From Emticicia sp. BO119 (GTDB taxonomy: Bacteria; Bacteroidota; Bacteroidia; Cytophagales; Spirosomataceae): 64,000 bases of DNA. The notes beneath the pieces were generated by a model that saw only the letters and a program-made list of their open reading frames with translations, searched no databases and was not told the origin of the DNA. This document shows, one piece after another, positions 49,856-59,920 of this stretch (positions are counted from its first letter, which is position 1; the number at the start of each line of letters is the position of its first letter). The translations under genes were made by a program, and so were the position numbers. The stretch spans positions 1 to 64,000 of the forward strand of contig NZ_JACETV010000011.1 of the NCBI RefSeq assembly GCF_013912375.1. Reading direction: 5' to 3'.

Positions 49856-51430
49856 TTACTCGTTTTTGATAATAATATCAAAGTATAATTTATGTTCACT
49901 CTGGTCTTCTTTTATCTCGCCAGCAGATGGAAAATCAATATCAGACCGTAAGATTGCGGGTCTCCCATTGATTATTTTTGCTTTTTGCTGAAGCCTTTTC
50001 ATTATATTGTTATAGGGAATTTTATCCCAGTTATTGTCTTTTGCATCAGATTCATTTACTGGTACGGCAGCAATCAGGTTTTTGTCTTTCATTAGTTCAA
50101 GGCCTTTATTTTGTGGAGTGCCATTGTGGCTGCCATGATGGCTTACTTTGTAAAAAACGGTTCGCATCAATAAATCTTCCACTGTAACCTTCTCTTTTTT
50201 ACCATTTTTAAGTATATCCCACTCCATTTTTTTTTCAAACCATGAAAGCCAGTTACCATATTGAGCATCACCAGGAAATAGAAGGACTTTTCCTGAATCA
50301 ATCATTTCAATAGCTAAAACCAGGCTTGTATTATTAGTATGGTTATTTAATTTCATAGCCAGCGGCTCAATGTAAGATAAATAATCATTATCAATCCGAC
50401 GTATTTCATTCGTCGGCTTATCTGAAATATAAGATTGAAAAACCTCACTCTTTATGATATTCTTAATTATTTTCTTTTGTTCGCTTTCCCTAAGTGCCTG
50501 ATTTTCTAATTCGTATGGTTCTATTTCGTTTGTAGTTTCTTTTGACTTATAAAGTGCCCAATGCTCATCAAACGGAATATCCTTATTTGACCATTTTTTT
50601 TGCTTATCGGCATCAGCAAATAAGTAAGAATTCATGAACGAGTTCGGGTTATTAAAATTTGCTTCGGTAGACATCTCTAATATTTTATCACTTAGATAGA
50701 GATCTCCTGATAATGTTGATTCATTTTTACGAAGATAATCCCATTCTTTAGGCGGGCCAAGAACGTATATACGTATGCCTCCCCAATCTAAGTCGATTAT
50801 TTTCCCTGATTCATGGAAAACGGTTTTTGATTTAATACCTTTCCATACCTTTGAAAGAATATCGGTTAATTTCTTGTTTTCAGAAGTACCTTCAAATGCT
50901 AAAATTTGATTTATGTTATCTATCGATTTGTTAAAAGCCTCTTTTCTTTTCAGATTGGGCTTATCATCATTAATTTTCTGGTAGTCTTTCTTTAGCTGAG
51001 AAACGCCAAGCCTTATATTATCTTCAATTTTTACTTTTACATTTTTTAGTTCGGCGGCAGTCTGATTTTCTTCTTCGGTCCAGGCTAACCAAAGTTTTTC
51101 AAATTCTAATTCAGAAATAATATCCCCGGCCTGGCTTTTCGTAAATCCTGAAAAATGATCCCAATGCTGATGCGTAACGGCCAGAACATCAACTTTACCT
51201 TTTGTTTTGCTTAAAATATTTTTTGCTATGTTTTTCATTTTCTCCTGCTTCTGGAGCTCTTTGTCTTTTGCACCTTTATTTTTTTTTACACTCATCAAAA
51301 CCCCAAAGTCAATCATAATATGCCGTAATTTCTTAGGGTTTTTATAGTGGAAAGTTAATAGGAAGCAGTCGCCAAATCCCTGGCGATACATTCTTATATT
51401 AACAGAAGTAAGTTTTTGATTTTTTGACAT
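49856..51430 (-). CDS. ComEC/Rec2-like MBL-fold hydrolase
   Basis: 524 residues, no signal peptide. The opening IRMYRQGFGDCFLLTF and IMIDFG are typical of stand-alone ComEC-like MBL proteins. The metal site THQHWDH is at 86-92, a second Asp lies in LLFPGDAQYGNW, and the late His is in KVSHHGSHNGTP. A long lysine-rich helical insert (about 105-330) separates the two halves of the MBL fold, much longer than in ordinary family members. It follows the zincin gene after 18 nt and is very likely cotranscribed with it. Likely a cytoplasmic hydrolase, perhaps a nuclease or phosphodiesterase; substrate unknown. Confidence 0.75.
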   Translation of the reverse strand: MSKNQKLTSVNIRMYRQGFGDCFLLTFHYKNPKKLRHIMIDFGVLMSVKKNKGAKDKELQKQEKMKNIAKNILSKTKGKVDVLAVTHQHWDHFSGFTKSQAGDIISELEFEKLWLAWTEEENQTAAELKNVKVKIEDNIRLGVSQLKKDYQKINDDKPNLKRKEAFNKSIDNINQILAFEGTSENKKLTDILSKVWKGIKSKTVFHESGKIIDLDWGGIRIYVLGPPKEWDYLRKNESTLSGDLYLSDKILEMSTEANFNNPNSFMNSYLFADADKQKKWSNKDIPFDEHWALYKSKETTNEIEPYELENQALRESEQKKIIKNIIKSEVFQSYISDKPTNEIRRIDNDYLSYIEPLAMKLNNHTNNTSLVLAIEMIDSGKVLLFPGDAQYGNWLSWFEKKMEWDILKNGKKEKVTVEDLLMRTVFYKVSHHGSHNGTPQNKGLELMKDKNLIAAVPVNESDAKDNNWDKIPYNNIMKRLQQKAKIINGRPAILRSDIDFPSAGEIKEDQSEHKLYFDIIIKNE

Positions 51431-51448
51431 AGAGATTTATTAAGCGTT

Positions 51449-53887
51449 TTAGTGGTCTCGATGGAGCATTGCAAAAGGTTCAAGCAGCGATTGCATCACA
51501 AAGGGGTTTGTTTCGCCGTTGCCTGTTTTTTCTAATTTTAAAAAACTTTTAATATCGTTTATGTCATTTACTCTTTTTACGATACGATATTTTAACTCAG
51601 GTTTACTTGCCTCAATAATAAGCGTGCTACCACCTCTGAAAACTAATGATTCTTCGGTTATGTAATCGAAATTTAATTCTGGCTGATCAGGCTGACGCTT
51701 CAGCAGATATAAATCCTGATATAAGCTAAGAATTACTTGTTTAGTAGTAACGCTATCAGGGCCGACTCTCAATGAATAATGTAGATTGTAGACCTGGAAA
51801 TTGGGATAGTAAACGAGTTTGTTGTTTTTATTATTTTTATCACTTTTGGGCTTATCAAGGCGCCTGTTAATTTTTATAAATGGCTGGTATTTTTCTCCTT
51901 CTATAACTATGTGGTTATCTTCAAAAATAGTTTTGTTTTCAGCTTTCAATAATGATGAAACAGACAGAAATCCTTCTGTTTTTTCAATTTCATCAATGGT
52001 ATATTTATCAAAATATATTCCTTCGTTCGGAGCATTCTCATTAAGAAGGGGTACAATGAATCCTGATAATTCTTCCAAAATCTGCAATCTCTTGCCAATT
52101 TCTTTCTGAGCATCTTCTTTTTCTGTAAATTCATTTTCAATAGATTGCCTATTACGATCAAATAATTCTTTGGCATATTCTATGGCTTTATCTAATTCTT
52201 TAATCTTTAGTTTAGAGGCCTTGTCGGTTTGTACCACAAGCTGAGTTTTTTCATTGTTAATGGAGTTTATGGCTTTATCATACTCATACTGGGCATCAAT
52301 GTGTCGGCTTTCTTTTTCTAATTCATTTATTGTACGCTCATACACACTTAGTTTTTCTCGTTTTCCTTTATTTTCGAACCTCTCTTTATTAAGTGTAACC
52401 ATTAATCTTCTGATAGCCCGATGAAGCCTAAATTTTGAATCATTACCGATTTCGAAAATCTTTTCCCGGTTTTGCTCTTTAAAAATTCTTCTACTGAATA
52501 TTTCTATTTCATTTATTACTCTTTGAAAAGAAGCATCTGTTCTCAGGTAGCTTTCAATTTCTTTTCTATTAAGAATATTATAGATAAGACTTTCTTCTGA
52601 CAGCGAAAAAATATTTTTAGGATAAATGCCCCACTCTTTAAAAGATTCAATAAATGCTACTCTGTAAGCATAATCATCATCTGCCACAAGGTCATTGTCT
52701 GCCGTAATAATAGCCCTAAGGAAATCACCGAAATTTACTCTTACAGGCGGGCAATAATCTAAAGCACGAATACACATACTAAGTACGTGCTTGGCAGATA
52801 ATGAGGCTTCACTTGCTAACCTATTTACCATATCAGGATGAATAGCCCCCTCGGGTAAAACACCTGTTCCGTTCGTATAAATTCTGAACAAATCGCTCGC
52901 TCTCGCTTTATATATTTTCAGAAAAGCTCTGAAAATTGTAGCTACTAAAATAGCCCCTCTTCCATGAGCTTCCATCACGGTTTTATATAGTAAAGGATTT
53001 GGTTTTGTCAGTTGCCATTTACCATCTTTATCTTTACTTCCCAGCGCATTTCTTAATGAACCGTAGTTTCCGATTGCGAGGCCTAATTGTTGTGCGAGTT
53101 CTCCCAAAAGATTATAGTTTTCTAATTCTCCTCTTGTCTGCGCTATCTGATTCTTTAAAACTTCAGGAAAAGTAAAATGCTGAAAGAGCGCAACAATGTC
53201 GGAGAAGGCCTCGTGTAGGGCAAGAGTATCTTCTGTTAAGGCTACGACATACTGTTTATGTTGCCCATCTATTAAGGCGTGAGTTACTTCATGAGCAATA
53301 ATATCATGAGAGAGACAAGTAAAAACAAGTGTGCCTGGCATAATAGCCGTCTCGTCGGGAGGTCGGGCGACAAAATAGCCAAAAAGTACTGCTTTTTTAT
53401 CAGGGCTATAGTAAGCGTTGGCCTCTCTAATAGCATGCGGATAAAGCCGGAGTCTTTGAACAAATTCTTCGCGATAATACTTTCTTTTCTCTTCTTCCTT
53501 CTTATAATCGAAAGAAGACCAAAGTACTTTCCGACCTAATGCCTTCTCAAAGTTTTCGATGGTTATCATAGCTACTGCATATACCATTTGCTGATGAAAC
53601 TGCGGATTACTTTCGGAAGGGGGAAGCCCGTCAAGAGCTAAGATATATTCATCGTTTAGATCAACAGGCTCATAAAAAGCCTTACTTGCGGGGTCAATGT
53701 CTATTACTTCGAGGTATTCTCCGATAGGACCCTTCTTTAATGAGTCTTCCCATTTTACTTTAAAGACTACGAGGTTTACCTCTGCCATTTCTAAACGAGT
53801 AGATAAACTCGGATCAAATGCATAGCCTCTTAATCTTCTGAATAATGGACGATAACGACTTGTAGAGGTATCTTTTTCAGTACTCAT
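51449..53887 (-). CDS. Cytoplasmic gluzincin-like metallopeptidase with coiled coil, function unknown
   Basis: 812 residues, no signal peptide and no membrane helix. The zinc site is HEVTH (199-203), with a third ligand probably E226 in LHEAFSD, the order seen in M4/thermolysin-type gluzincins, and LSHDIIAHEVTHALIDG is a clear context. Residues about 420-500 are helical, about 500-620 form a charged coiled coil (ELEKESRHIDAQYEYDK, EFTEKEDAQKEIGKRL), and about 640-812 form a beta-rich tail. An inside-the-cell M4-like protease is unusual, as that family is normally secreted with a propeptide. It is the first gene of a two-gene operon with the MBL hydrolase. I do not recognise the whole protein. 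Confidence 0.75.
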   Translation of the reverse strand: MSTEKDTSTSRYRPLFRRLRGYAFDPSLSTRLEMAEVNLVVFKVKWEDSLKKGPIGEYLEVIDIDPASKAFYEPVDLNDEYILALDGLPPSESNPQFHQQMVYAVAMITIENFEKALGRKVLWSSFDYKKEEEKRKYYREEFVQRLRLYPHAIREANAYYSPDKKAVLFGYFVARPPDETAIMPGTLVFTCLSHDIIAHEVTHALIDGQHKQYVVALTEDTLALHEAFSDIVALFQHFTFPEVLKNQIAQTRGELENYNLLGELAQQLGLAIGNYGSLRNALGSKDKDGKWQLTKPNPLLYKTVMEAHGRGAILVATIFRAFLKIYKARASDLFRIYTNGTGVLPEGAIHPDMVNRLASEASLSAKHVLSMCIRALDYCPPVRVNFGDFLRAIITADNDLVADDDYAYRVAFIESFKEWGIYPKNIFSLSEESLIYNILNRKEIESYLRTDASFQRVINEIEIFSRRIFKEQNREKIFEIGNDSKFRLHRAIRRLMVTLNKERFENKGKREKLSVYERTINELEKESRHIDAQYEYDKAINSINNEKTQLVVQTDKASKLKIKELDKAIEYAKELFDRNRQSIENEFTEKEDAQKEIGKRLQILEELSGFIVPLLNENAPNEGIYFDKYTIDEIEKTEGFLSVSSLLKAENKTIFEDNHIVIEGEKYQPFIKINRRLDKPKSDKNNKNNKLVYYPNFQVYNLHYSLRVGPDSVTTKQVILSLYQDLYLLKRQPDQPELNFDYITEESLVFRGGSTLIIEASKPELKYRIVKRVNDINDIKSFLKLEKTGNGETNPFVMQSLLEPFAMLHRDH

Positions 53888-54192
53888 GGGTTGAAGATTT
53901 TCAAATAATTTGCACAGACAAAATTTTCAAAGTATTGTTTTGTCGGCCATAAAGGATAGTCTTACTAAGAAACCTAATAAATGGCATTAAAACAAAGAAA
54001 AATTATTATCCGGCACTTTTATAGGAAAAGTGACCCATATTCTTGTAAAAATTGGTGAGAATGAAAAATAGTTAGTATATGAGAAGATTTAAAAAAGTAT
54101 TAGTGGAACATCCATAATATTGCTGCTTTTATTTTATAAGAGAAGAGAGAAAGTTAAAGAAGGGAAACAAGAGTTTACCCTTCTAAAATCTC
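53888..54192. other. Intergenic region before the zincin operon, with efflux-operon 3' hairpin
   Basis: 305 bp. It holds the upstream region of the zincin gene, where I see no exact TAnnTTTG, and a hairpin at 54158-54184 (AGAAGGG..AAAC / GTTT.CCCTTCT) that may terminate the efflux operon. No other gene seen. Confidence 0.4.
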
Positions 54193-55536
54193 TTATTCCT
54201 GTCCGTCGCCGACGTAGAATTGTATTAATTTCTGTTGATAACGTATCTGAATACCTGCTCTGGCCACATTGACTTTGGCAGACGCTAAGGCATTCTGTGC
54301 CACAAACAGGTCTATCAAAGGAGCTAAACCATTCTGGAAGCGGCCTTCCTGTAATTCAAAGGCTGCCTGTGCAGCAGATAGCTGTGCTTGTGCGGTGGTA
54401 AATTGTTGCTGGGCAGTTTCGTAGTCGGTTAAGGCCTGGTTTATTTCGGCGCGTATCTGGTCTTGTCTGTCTATTATATCCATTTCACGGTTGGCTTCTT
54501 CTATGCGGTTTTTAGCCAATGCCGTTTTGGTCTGGTTACGGTCAAATATATTCCAGACTAAATTCAAACCAGCATACACGTTAATCTGATTTCCTAATTG
54601 CCGGATAATGTTTCGTTGCTCAATGGTTTTTAATACATCGTTTCCATTAATGTTCTGCTGAAATAAGTGTCGTCCGGCTGTTGTGAATCCTCCTGAGGCT
54701 ACTAATTGGGGTTTTAAATTAGCCTGGATAATTGGTGCTCTTAAGGATGTAACTTCTCTTTGTTGTTTTAGTGCCAGCAGGTCATAGCGTTTGGTGTAGG
54801 CCGAACCGACTAAATCGGGTGCTGTGAAATTGGGTAGGGCTTCTTCCGGCAAGTCCTGAAAATCGTACTCACCGGCAGGGAGATTAAGCCGACGAATTAG
54901 AAAAATCTTGTGGTTTTGCAGGAGATTTTTAGCGGTTATTACCTGCTGCTCATCCATGCGTGTCTGAGCCTGTTGTTGATAAAGTTCATTGGGTAATCTT
55001 AAACCTGCTTTCACCAAATCGGTTAAAATAGTATCTCTATCCTGGGAAAGATGCCAGTTCTGAGTAGCAATTTCTATCAGTCTTTTATCTAAGGATAATT
55101 GTAAGAATGCCAGGCTTAAATCGTTGATTACCTGTTGACGGGTGAATTTCAGTTGAGAAGTAACTACTTCTTCTGTTTTCTGAGCAACCAGTACCTGCGT
55201 TTTTCTGGCTCCTCCATCGGCTAATACATAATTACTATTAGCCTGAAAGTTAAGACCAGTAAAGGTACTTGCAACTAAAGAGGGCGTTGCCACAGTAAGG
55301 AGGTTGCTCCCTGACTGAAAGGTGAAACCTCCGTTGAAAGTAGCATTAGGGAGAAACATATTTTTGCTGCCGTAAATATCCCACTTAGCTGATTCAATAT
55401 TGTTTTGCGCTTTGCGGATCCCCACGTTCTGCTGAATAGCCATCTGAAGGGTTTCCTGAAAACTTAATACTCTGGTTTGTGCCGAAACGTTTAGTCCATA
55501 GCACAGTATGTTTAAAAGTAACGCAACCTTTTTCAT
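54193..55536 (-). CDS. TolC-family outer-membrane efflux channel
   Basis: 447 residues with a signal peptide (about 1-19, ending VSAQ). Two OEP repeats of long amphipathic helices: LSFQETLQMAIQQNVGIRKAQNN at the start, and the second with ALTDYETAQQQFTTAQAQLSAAQAAFELQEGRFQNGLAPLIDLFVAQNALA split by turns. It forms the outer-membrane tunnel for the RND pump. Its start overlaps the adaptor's stop by one base, and it is the last gene of the operon. Confidence 0.92.
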   Translation of the reverse strand: MKKVALLLNILCYGLNVSAQTRVLSFQETLQMAIQQNVGIRKAQNNIESAKWDIYGSKNMFLPNATFNGGFTFQSGSNLLTVATPSLVASTFTGLNFQANSNYVLADGGARKTQVLVAQKTEEVVTSQLKFTRQQVINDLSLAFLQLSLDKRLIEIATQNWHLSQDRDTILTDLVKAGLRLPNELYQQQAQTRMDEQQVITAKNLLQNHKIFLIRRLNLPAGEYDFQDLPEEALPNFTAPDLVGSAYTKRYDLLALKQQREVTSLRAPIIQANLKPQLVASGGFTTAGRHLFQQNINGNDVLKTIEQRNIIRQLGNQINVYAGLNLVWNIFDRNQTKTALAKNRIEEANREMDIIDRQDQIRAEINQALTDYETAQQQFTTAQAQLSAAQAAFELQEGRFQNGLAPLIDLFVAQNALASAKVNVARAGIQIRYQQKLIQFYVGDGQE

Positions 55537-56627
55537 TATTTATTTATCGGTTTATTTGCCACTTTTACAAGTGAACTATCAATCAATGAATTGCCTACAT
55601 TAAGGGCGACCACATCTCCTTCATTCAAGCCTGAATAGACCCTGTAATGTAGGCCGTCGCCCGCACCAATCTTAATAGGTCGGTAATAAATATGATTATC
55701 TTTGATAACAGGTGCAAAATATTTATCTCCCTTTACTACCAGTGCCTGTGCCGGAATACTGATAAACTCCTGCGCTGGTAAATGAATCAGTACTTTCAGA
55801 AAACTACCTGCCAGTATCTGGTTACTGGCGTTATTGTATTCAATTTCAGCCAGCATCATTCGGGTGCGGGCGTCTAATTCGCCAGTCATGCGTGTTATTT
55901 TGGCATGAAGTGTATCTGCTGAACCCGGTACAAGCATATCAACAGGTGTACCCGGGCGCACGGTTCCGGCATCTGCCTGCTCGACAAAAATGGTAATTCT
56001 TAAACGATTTACCTGTGAAATGGTAGCTACAGGCAAGGCACTGCTTTGTGAGGAAGTGGCTGCCTGCAAAAGAGCCCCTACATCGGCATAACGAGCTGAT
56101 ACGTTTCCGGCAAACGGAGCTTTGATGGTGGTATAAGACAGTTTTTCTTTCTGAGCGTCTACTCTCGCTTTTGCCATTTCTACATCAGCACGGGCTTTAT
56201 CTGCTTCCTGATCGGTTACATATTTTTTAGCCAATAAAGACTCAACTCTTTGTAAATAGCTTTGTTTTTGTTTTAAGTCGGCTTCTAAAGCTAATTTTTC
56301 CTGCTCCAGATCAGGCGACTCAATGATAGCAATGGTTTGTCCTGCCTTTACATCCTGTCCTTTGTCTACAAATAGTTTTTGCAGGTAACCACTTATTTTG
56401 GCATAGAGGGTTACTGACTGGTAAGGGCGGGCTTCGGCAGAAAGCATGAGAGTTCTGCCTGATTTCTGCTGGCTGATAGTGGTAGTGCTTACTGTTGGTG
56501 CATCATTCTTTGGTGCAATGGGGGGTTCGGCAGAATCGGCCCGGCTTATCACAAAAATCCCGGCTCCTACGATTACCAGGACTATGGCTAATAATCCGAT
56601 TCGGCGAAGATTTTGTTGATTTTTCAT
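55536..56627 (-). CDS. RND efflux periplasmic adaptor (MFP/HlyD family)
   Basis: 363 residues with an N-terminal membrane anchor (about 10-28). The barrel-sandwich hybrid has KISGYLQKLFVDKGQDVKAGQTIAIIESPDL (in two parts), then an alpha hairpin with KARADVEMAKARVDAQKEK and the return YTTIKAPFAGNVSARY. The beta-barrel and membrane-proximal domains follow. It links the RND pump to TolC. It sits between pump and channel genes, 48 nt after the pump gene. Confidence 0.92.
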   Translation of the reverse strand: MKNQQNLRRIGLLAIVLVIVGAGIFVISRADSAEPPIAPKNDAPTVSTTTISQQKSGRTLMLSAEARPYQSVTLYAKISGYLQKLFVDKGQDVKAGQTIAIIESPDLEQEKLALEADLKQKQSYLQRVESLLAKKYVTDQEADKARADVEMAKARVDAQKEKLSYTTIKAPFAGNVSARYADVGALLQAATSSQSSALPVATISQVNRLRITIFVEQADAGTVRPGTPVDMLVPGSADTLHAKITRMTGELDARTRMMLAEIEYNNASNQILAGSFLKVLIHLPAQEFISIPAQALVVKGDKYFAPVIKDNHIYYRPIKIGAGDGLHYRVYSGLNEGDVVALNVGNSLIDSSLVKVANKPINK

Positions 56628-56675
56628 AATATTTATTTGTTTTGAATGTCTGTTATACTACTTTGGTTATAATGT

Positions 56676-59600
56676 TTATACTACTACATCGGTAGTTGCT
56701 TCCTGGTCTTCTAATAAGCTTACTTTTGCTTTTGTTTTACCTTTATACAAACCTGCATATACAGCAGGAACGACAAAGAGGGTAAAGAGTGTAGCAATAA
56801 TAAGCCCACCAATTACAGCCCGTGCCAAGGGGGCATTTTGTTCGGACCCTTCTCCTAAACCAATTGCCATCGGAATCATACCTAATACCATTGCGAGGGC
56901 TGTCATCAGGATAGGACGAAGGCGGGTTTTCCCGGCTTCAATAACTGCCTTTAGTACTGGGTATCCTTCCAGCCGCAGATCATTGGCATAGCTTACGAGA
57001 AGCGTGGCATTTGAAGCGGCAATACCCACTGCCATGATAGATCCCATGAGTGATACCACATTGATGGTAGTGCCAGTAGCGTATAGAAACAGAATGATGC
57101 CTGTTAATGCTCCAGGTATAGCTACCAGAACAATCAAGGGGTCTTTTAATGACTGGAATAATACTACCATAAGGACATATACCAACAAAATAGCCAAGAC
57201 CAGCCCCTGAGCCATATTCGTAAAGGATTCATTCATTACTTTCCCTTGTCCGCGTACTGTAATGCCAAAGCCTTTGGGTAGTTGCCCCAAACCTTTTACG
57301 ATACGTTCAATATCTGCTGAAACCGAACCTAAATCGCGGCCCTCTACATTAGCCGAAACATTTAATACTCTCTGAATATTCTCATGATTAATCTGACTTG
57401 GCATTACGCTTGGTTTTATATCAGATACATTGCGCACTGTCTGGGCAATTTGCCTTGGTACATCAAGCGGTTGTGGGGTTGAGTTACTACTCAGATTACT
57501 TGCTGCCGCACCGGTAGTGAGCGGGAGATTCATTAAATCACTTACTGACTGTATCTTGGTCATGGGAGATTTTACTACTACTACATAATTCACGTTATTG
57601 GCAGGATTAAGAAAGTAAGAGGGGGCAAACAAACCACTTGAAGATAAGTTTACCAATAAGTTACTGGCAACATCTCTCTGGCTTAAACCAACTTGTGCGG
57701 CTCTGATACGGTCAACTTCAACTTTTAATGTCGGGTAATCCAAAACCTGTTTGATAGTAACATCTTTTAACCCTGACACCCTCTTAAGGGAATCTCTCAG
57801 CACTTTGGCTAAATCATAACCTTTGTTATAATCATTTACCTCTACCTGCAAATCTATAGGCGAGCTTAGGCCGAAGTTCAGTACCTGACCCACCATGTCG
57901 GCTGTCTGGAAATAGGATTGAGTACTGGGGAAATCGTTATCTAATATCTCTCTTATTTTATTCCGATAAATTTCGGTAGGTTTATGGCCTTTCTTCAATG
58001 AAATCATAATCTCGGCATCCATGCCATTTACATTATCTGATTGCACGTAGGCTAAGTTGAAGAAAATAGGCACGCCTATATTGGCACTGATAGTACCTAA
58101 TTCTTCGGGTGGTACAATTTTCTTTACGGCCTCTTCAATGCGCTCTACATATTTTTCGGTTTCTTCAATACGAGTACCAAAAGGTGCTCTGAAATGCAGT
58201 TTCATAAAGCCTGTATCAGTAGTAGGAAAGAAGTCAGTACCAACCTTTGGCGTAACTAAAAGTACTGTTAAAGCTACCAAGATCAAAGAACCAATCAATA
58301 CCCAACCCTTTTGCTTTAAGGTTTTGCGTAAACGTCTTCCGTATGCTTCCTGCATCCGTTCAAACTGGCGGTCTCGCCAACGGTCAAATTTAGTAGTGTG
58401 GGTCTCATGAGAACCTGCCGAGAGCATTAAACGAGATAGTAGTGGAACTAATGTTCTTGACAGCACATAAGAGGTAAGCATAGCTACTACTACTGATAAT
58501 GCCATCGGAATAAATAAGTACCCTGCCGGACCAGTAATGAATAGTACCGGAATAAAAACGATACAGATAGAGAGGGTAGCAACCAAGGCAGGCGTAGCAA
58601 TATCGGCCGCCCCGTCTAATATAGCTCTTACTAAAGACTTCCCCATACTCAGGTGTCGATGAATACTTTCTATCGCTACTGTTGCATCATCGACCAACAT
58701 ACCCACTGCTAAGGATAGCCCACCAAGGGTCATGATATTCAATGAATTTCCTGTCAGGTCTAAGACAATAATAGCTGTCAGAATAGCTAATGGAATGGAG
58801 GTTACTACAATAAATACGTTTCTCCAGTTGCCCAGAAAACCAAAAATCATCAGACCTACCAGAAAAATAGCCAGACCCATTTCATGCAATACGTTGTCAA
58901 TAGCCGCCCGGACAAATATACTCTGGTCGAAATCGGTTGTTATCTCTAATCCTTCAGGAGCTACTTCCTTGATTTTTGGAATCATATTTTTAGAAGCCTC
59001 CACAATTGTAAGGGTTGAAGCACTTGATTTACGCAGGATTGACAAGTAGCTGGCATGTTTGCCATTGATACGTACGATATTGGTCGGGTCGGCAAATGAA
59101 TCTGATATTTTGCCTATATCTTCTATCCTGATAGTTTGTCCATTGATTACTTTTACGGGTATATCATAGAACTGATCAAGAGAACTCGGGCTTGCATTAA
59201 GGGAAATGTTATATTCGGTCTGACCCATCCGGGCTGTACCAGCCGGAAGAATAACGTTTGAGCTTTGCAGGGCAGAGATGACATCGGCCGCTGAAAGCCC
59301 TTTAGCTGTTAACTGAGCAGGGTCAATATCGATATTAATCTGGCGTTGCTTACCACCATAGGCTCCGGGTGTTTGCAGACCAGGAATAGTAAATAATCGA
59401 AGCCTTAAAAAATTATTGGTATAGTCAGCCACGGCATCTTCACCCATAGTATTACTTGAGATAATCATGTGCAATACTGGCAAATTTGAGGCATTATAGG
59501 GAAGTAATACGGGAGGCTGCATACCAGGTGGCATCTGACGAAGTGCCGTTGAGGATACTGCTGAAATCTGGGCTAAGGCTTGTCCGAGGTCAGTACCTGG

Positions 59601-59891
59601 TTGAAAATAGACGCGTAGCAGACCTATCCCCGGAATCGAGCTTGATTCTATACGTGCTACTCCTTGTACCTGTGAGGAGATACCTCGTTCGTTATTAATG
59701 ACAACCCGACGTTCCATATCTTGTGCTGAAAGACCCGGATACGCCCATACAATATTTACAACAGGTATATCAATTTTAGGGAAAATATCCGTTTGCATAG
59801 AACGGATTGCCATAACCCCTCCTAACATCATCAGAAAAGCCATGACTGCAATGGTATAGGGGCGATTGAGTGCTAATCGAACAATCCACAT
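56676..59891 (-). CDS. RND efflux pump permease (AcrB/MexF superfamily)
   Basis: 1071 residues with the 12-helix, two-porter architecture of RND exporters. The N-terminus ALNRPYTIAVMAFLMMLGGVMAIRSMQTDIFPKID is family-typical (shown broken here only as a description). Proton-relay acidic residues appear in helix 4 (GLSLAVGMLVDDATVAIESI, about 390-410), and the late helices end MAMVLGMIPMAIGLGEGSEQNAPLARAV. Substrates cannot be told; the group is often named heavy-metal or multidrug in genome annotation. The ALGO start ATG sits 29 nt after the stop of the preceding aldo/keto reductase. Confidence 0.9.
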   Translation of the reverse strand: MWIVRLALNRPYTIAVMAFLMMLGGVMAIRSMQTDIFPKIDIPVVNIVWAYPGLSAQDMERRVVINNERGISSQVQGVARIESSSIPGIGLLRVYFQPGTDLGQALAQISAVSSTALRQMPPGMQPPVLLPYNASNLPVLHMIISSNTMGEDAVADYTNNFLRLRLFTIPGLQTPGAYGGKQRQINIDIDPAQLTAKGLSAADVISALQSSNVILPAGTARMGQTEYNISLNASPSSLDQFYDIPVKVINGQTIRIEDIGKISDSFADPTNIVRINGKHASYLSILRKSSASTLTIVEASKNMIPKIKEVAPEGLEITTDFDQSIFVRAAIDNVLHEMGLAIFLVGLMIFGFLGNWRNVFIVVTSIPLAILTAIIVLDLTGNSLNIMTLGGLSLAVGMLVDDATVAIESIHRHLSMGKSLVRAILDGAADIATPALVATLSICIVFIPVLFITGPAGYLFIPMALSVVVAMLTSYVLSRTLVPLLSRLMLSAGSHETHTTKFDRWRDRQFERMQEAYGRRLRKTLKQKGWVLIGSLILVALTVLLVTPKVGTDFFPTTDTGFMKLHFRAPFGTRIEETEKYVERIEEAVKKIVPPEELGTISANIGVPIFFNLAYVQSDNVNGMDAEIMISLKKGHKPTEIYRNKIREILDNDFPSTQSYFQTADMVGQVLNFGLSSPIDLQVEVNDYNKGYDLAKVLRDSLKRVSGLKDVTIKQVLDYPTLKVEVDRIRAAQVGLSQRDVASNLLVNLSSSGLFAPSYFLNPANNVNYVVVVKSPMTKIQSVSDLMNLPLTTGAAASNLSSNSTPQPLDVPRQIAQTVRNVSDIKPSVMPSQINHENIQRVLNVSANVEGRDLGSVSADIERIVKGLGQLPKGFGITVRGQGKVMNESFTNMAQGLVLAILLVYVLMVVLFQSLKDPLIVLVAIPGALTGIILFLYATGTTINVVSLMGSIMAVGIAASNATLLVSYANDLRLEGYPVLKAVIEAGKTRLRPILMTALAMVLGMIPMAIGLGEGSEQNAPLARAVIGGLIIATLFTLFVVPAVYAGLYKGKTKAKVSLLEDQEATTDVVV

Positions 59892-59920
59892 AAGGGTGAT
59901 TTAGGTTTTAGTATAAAAAA

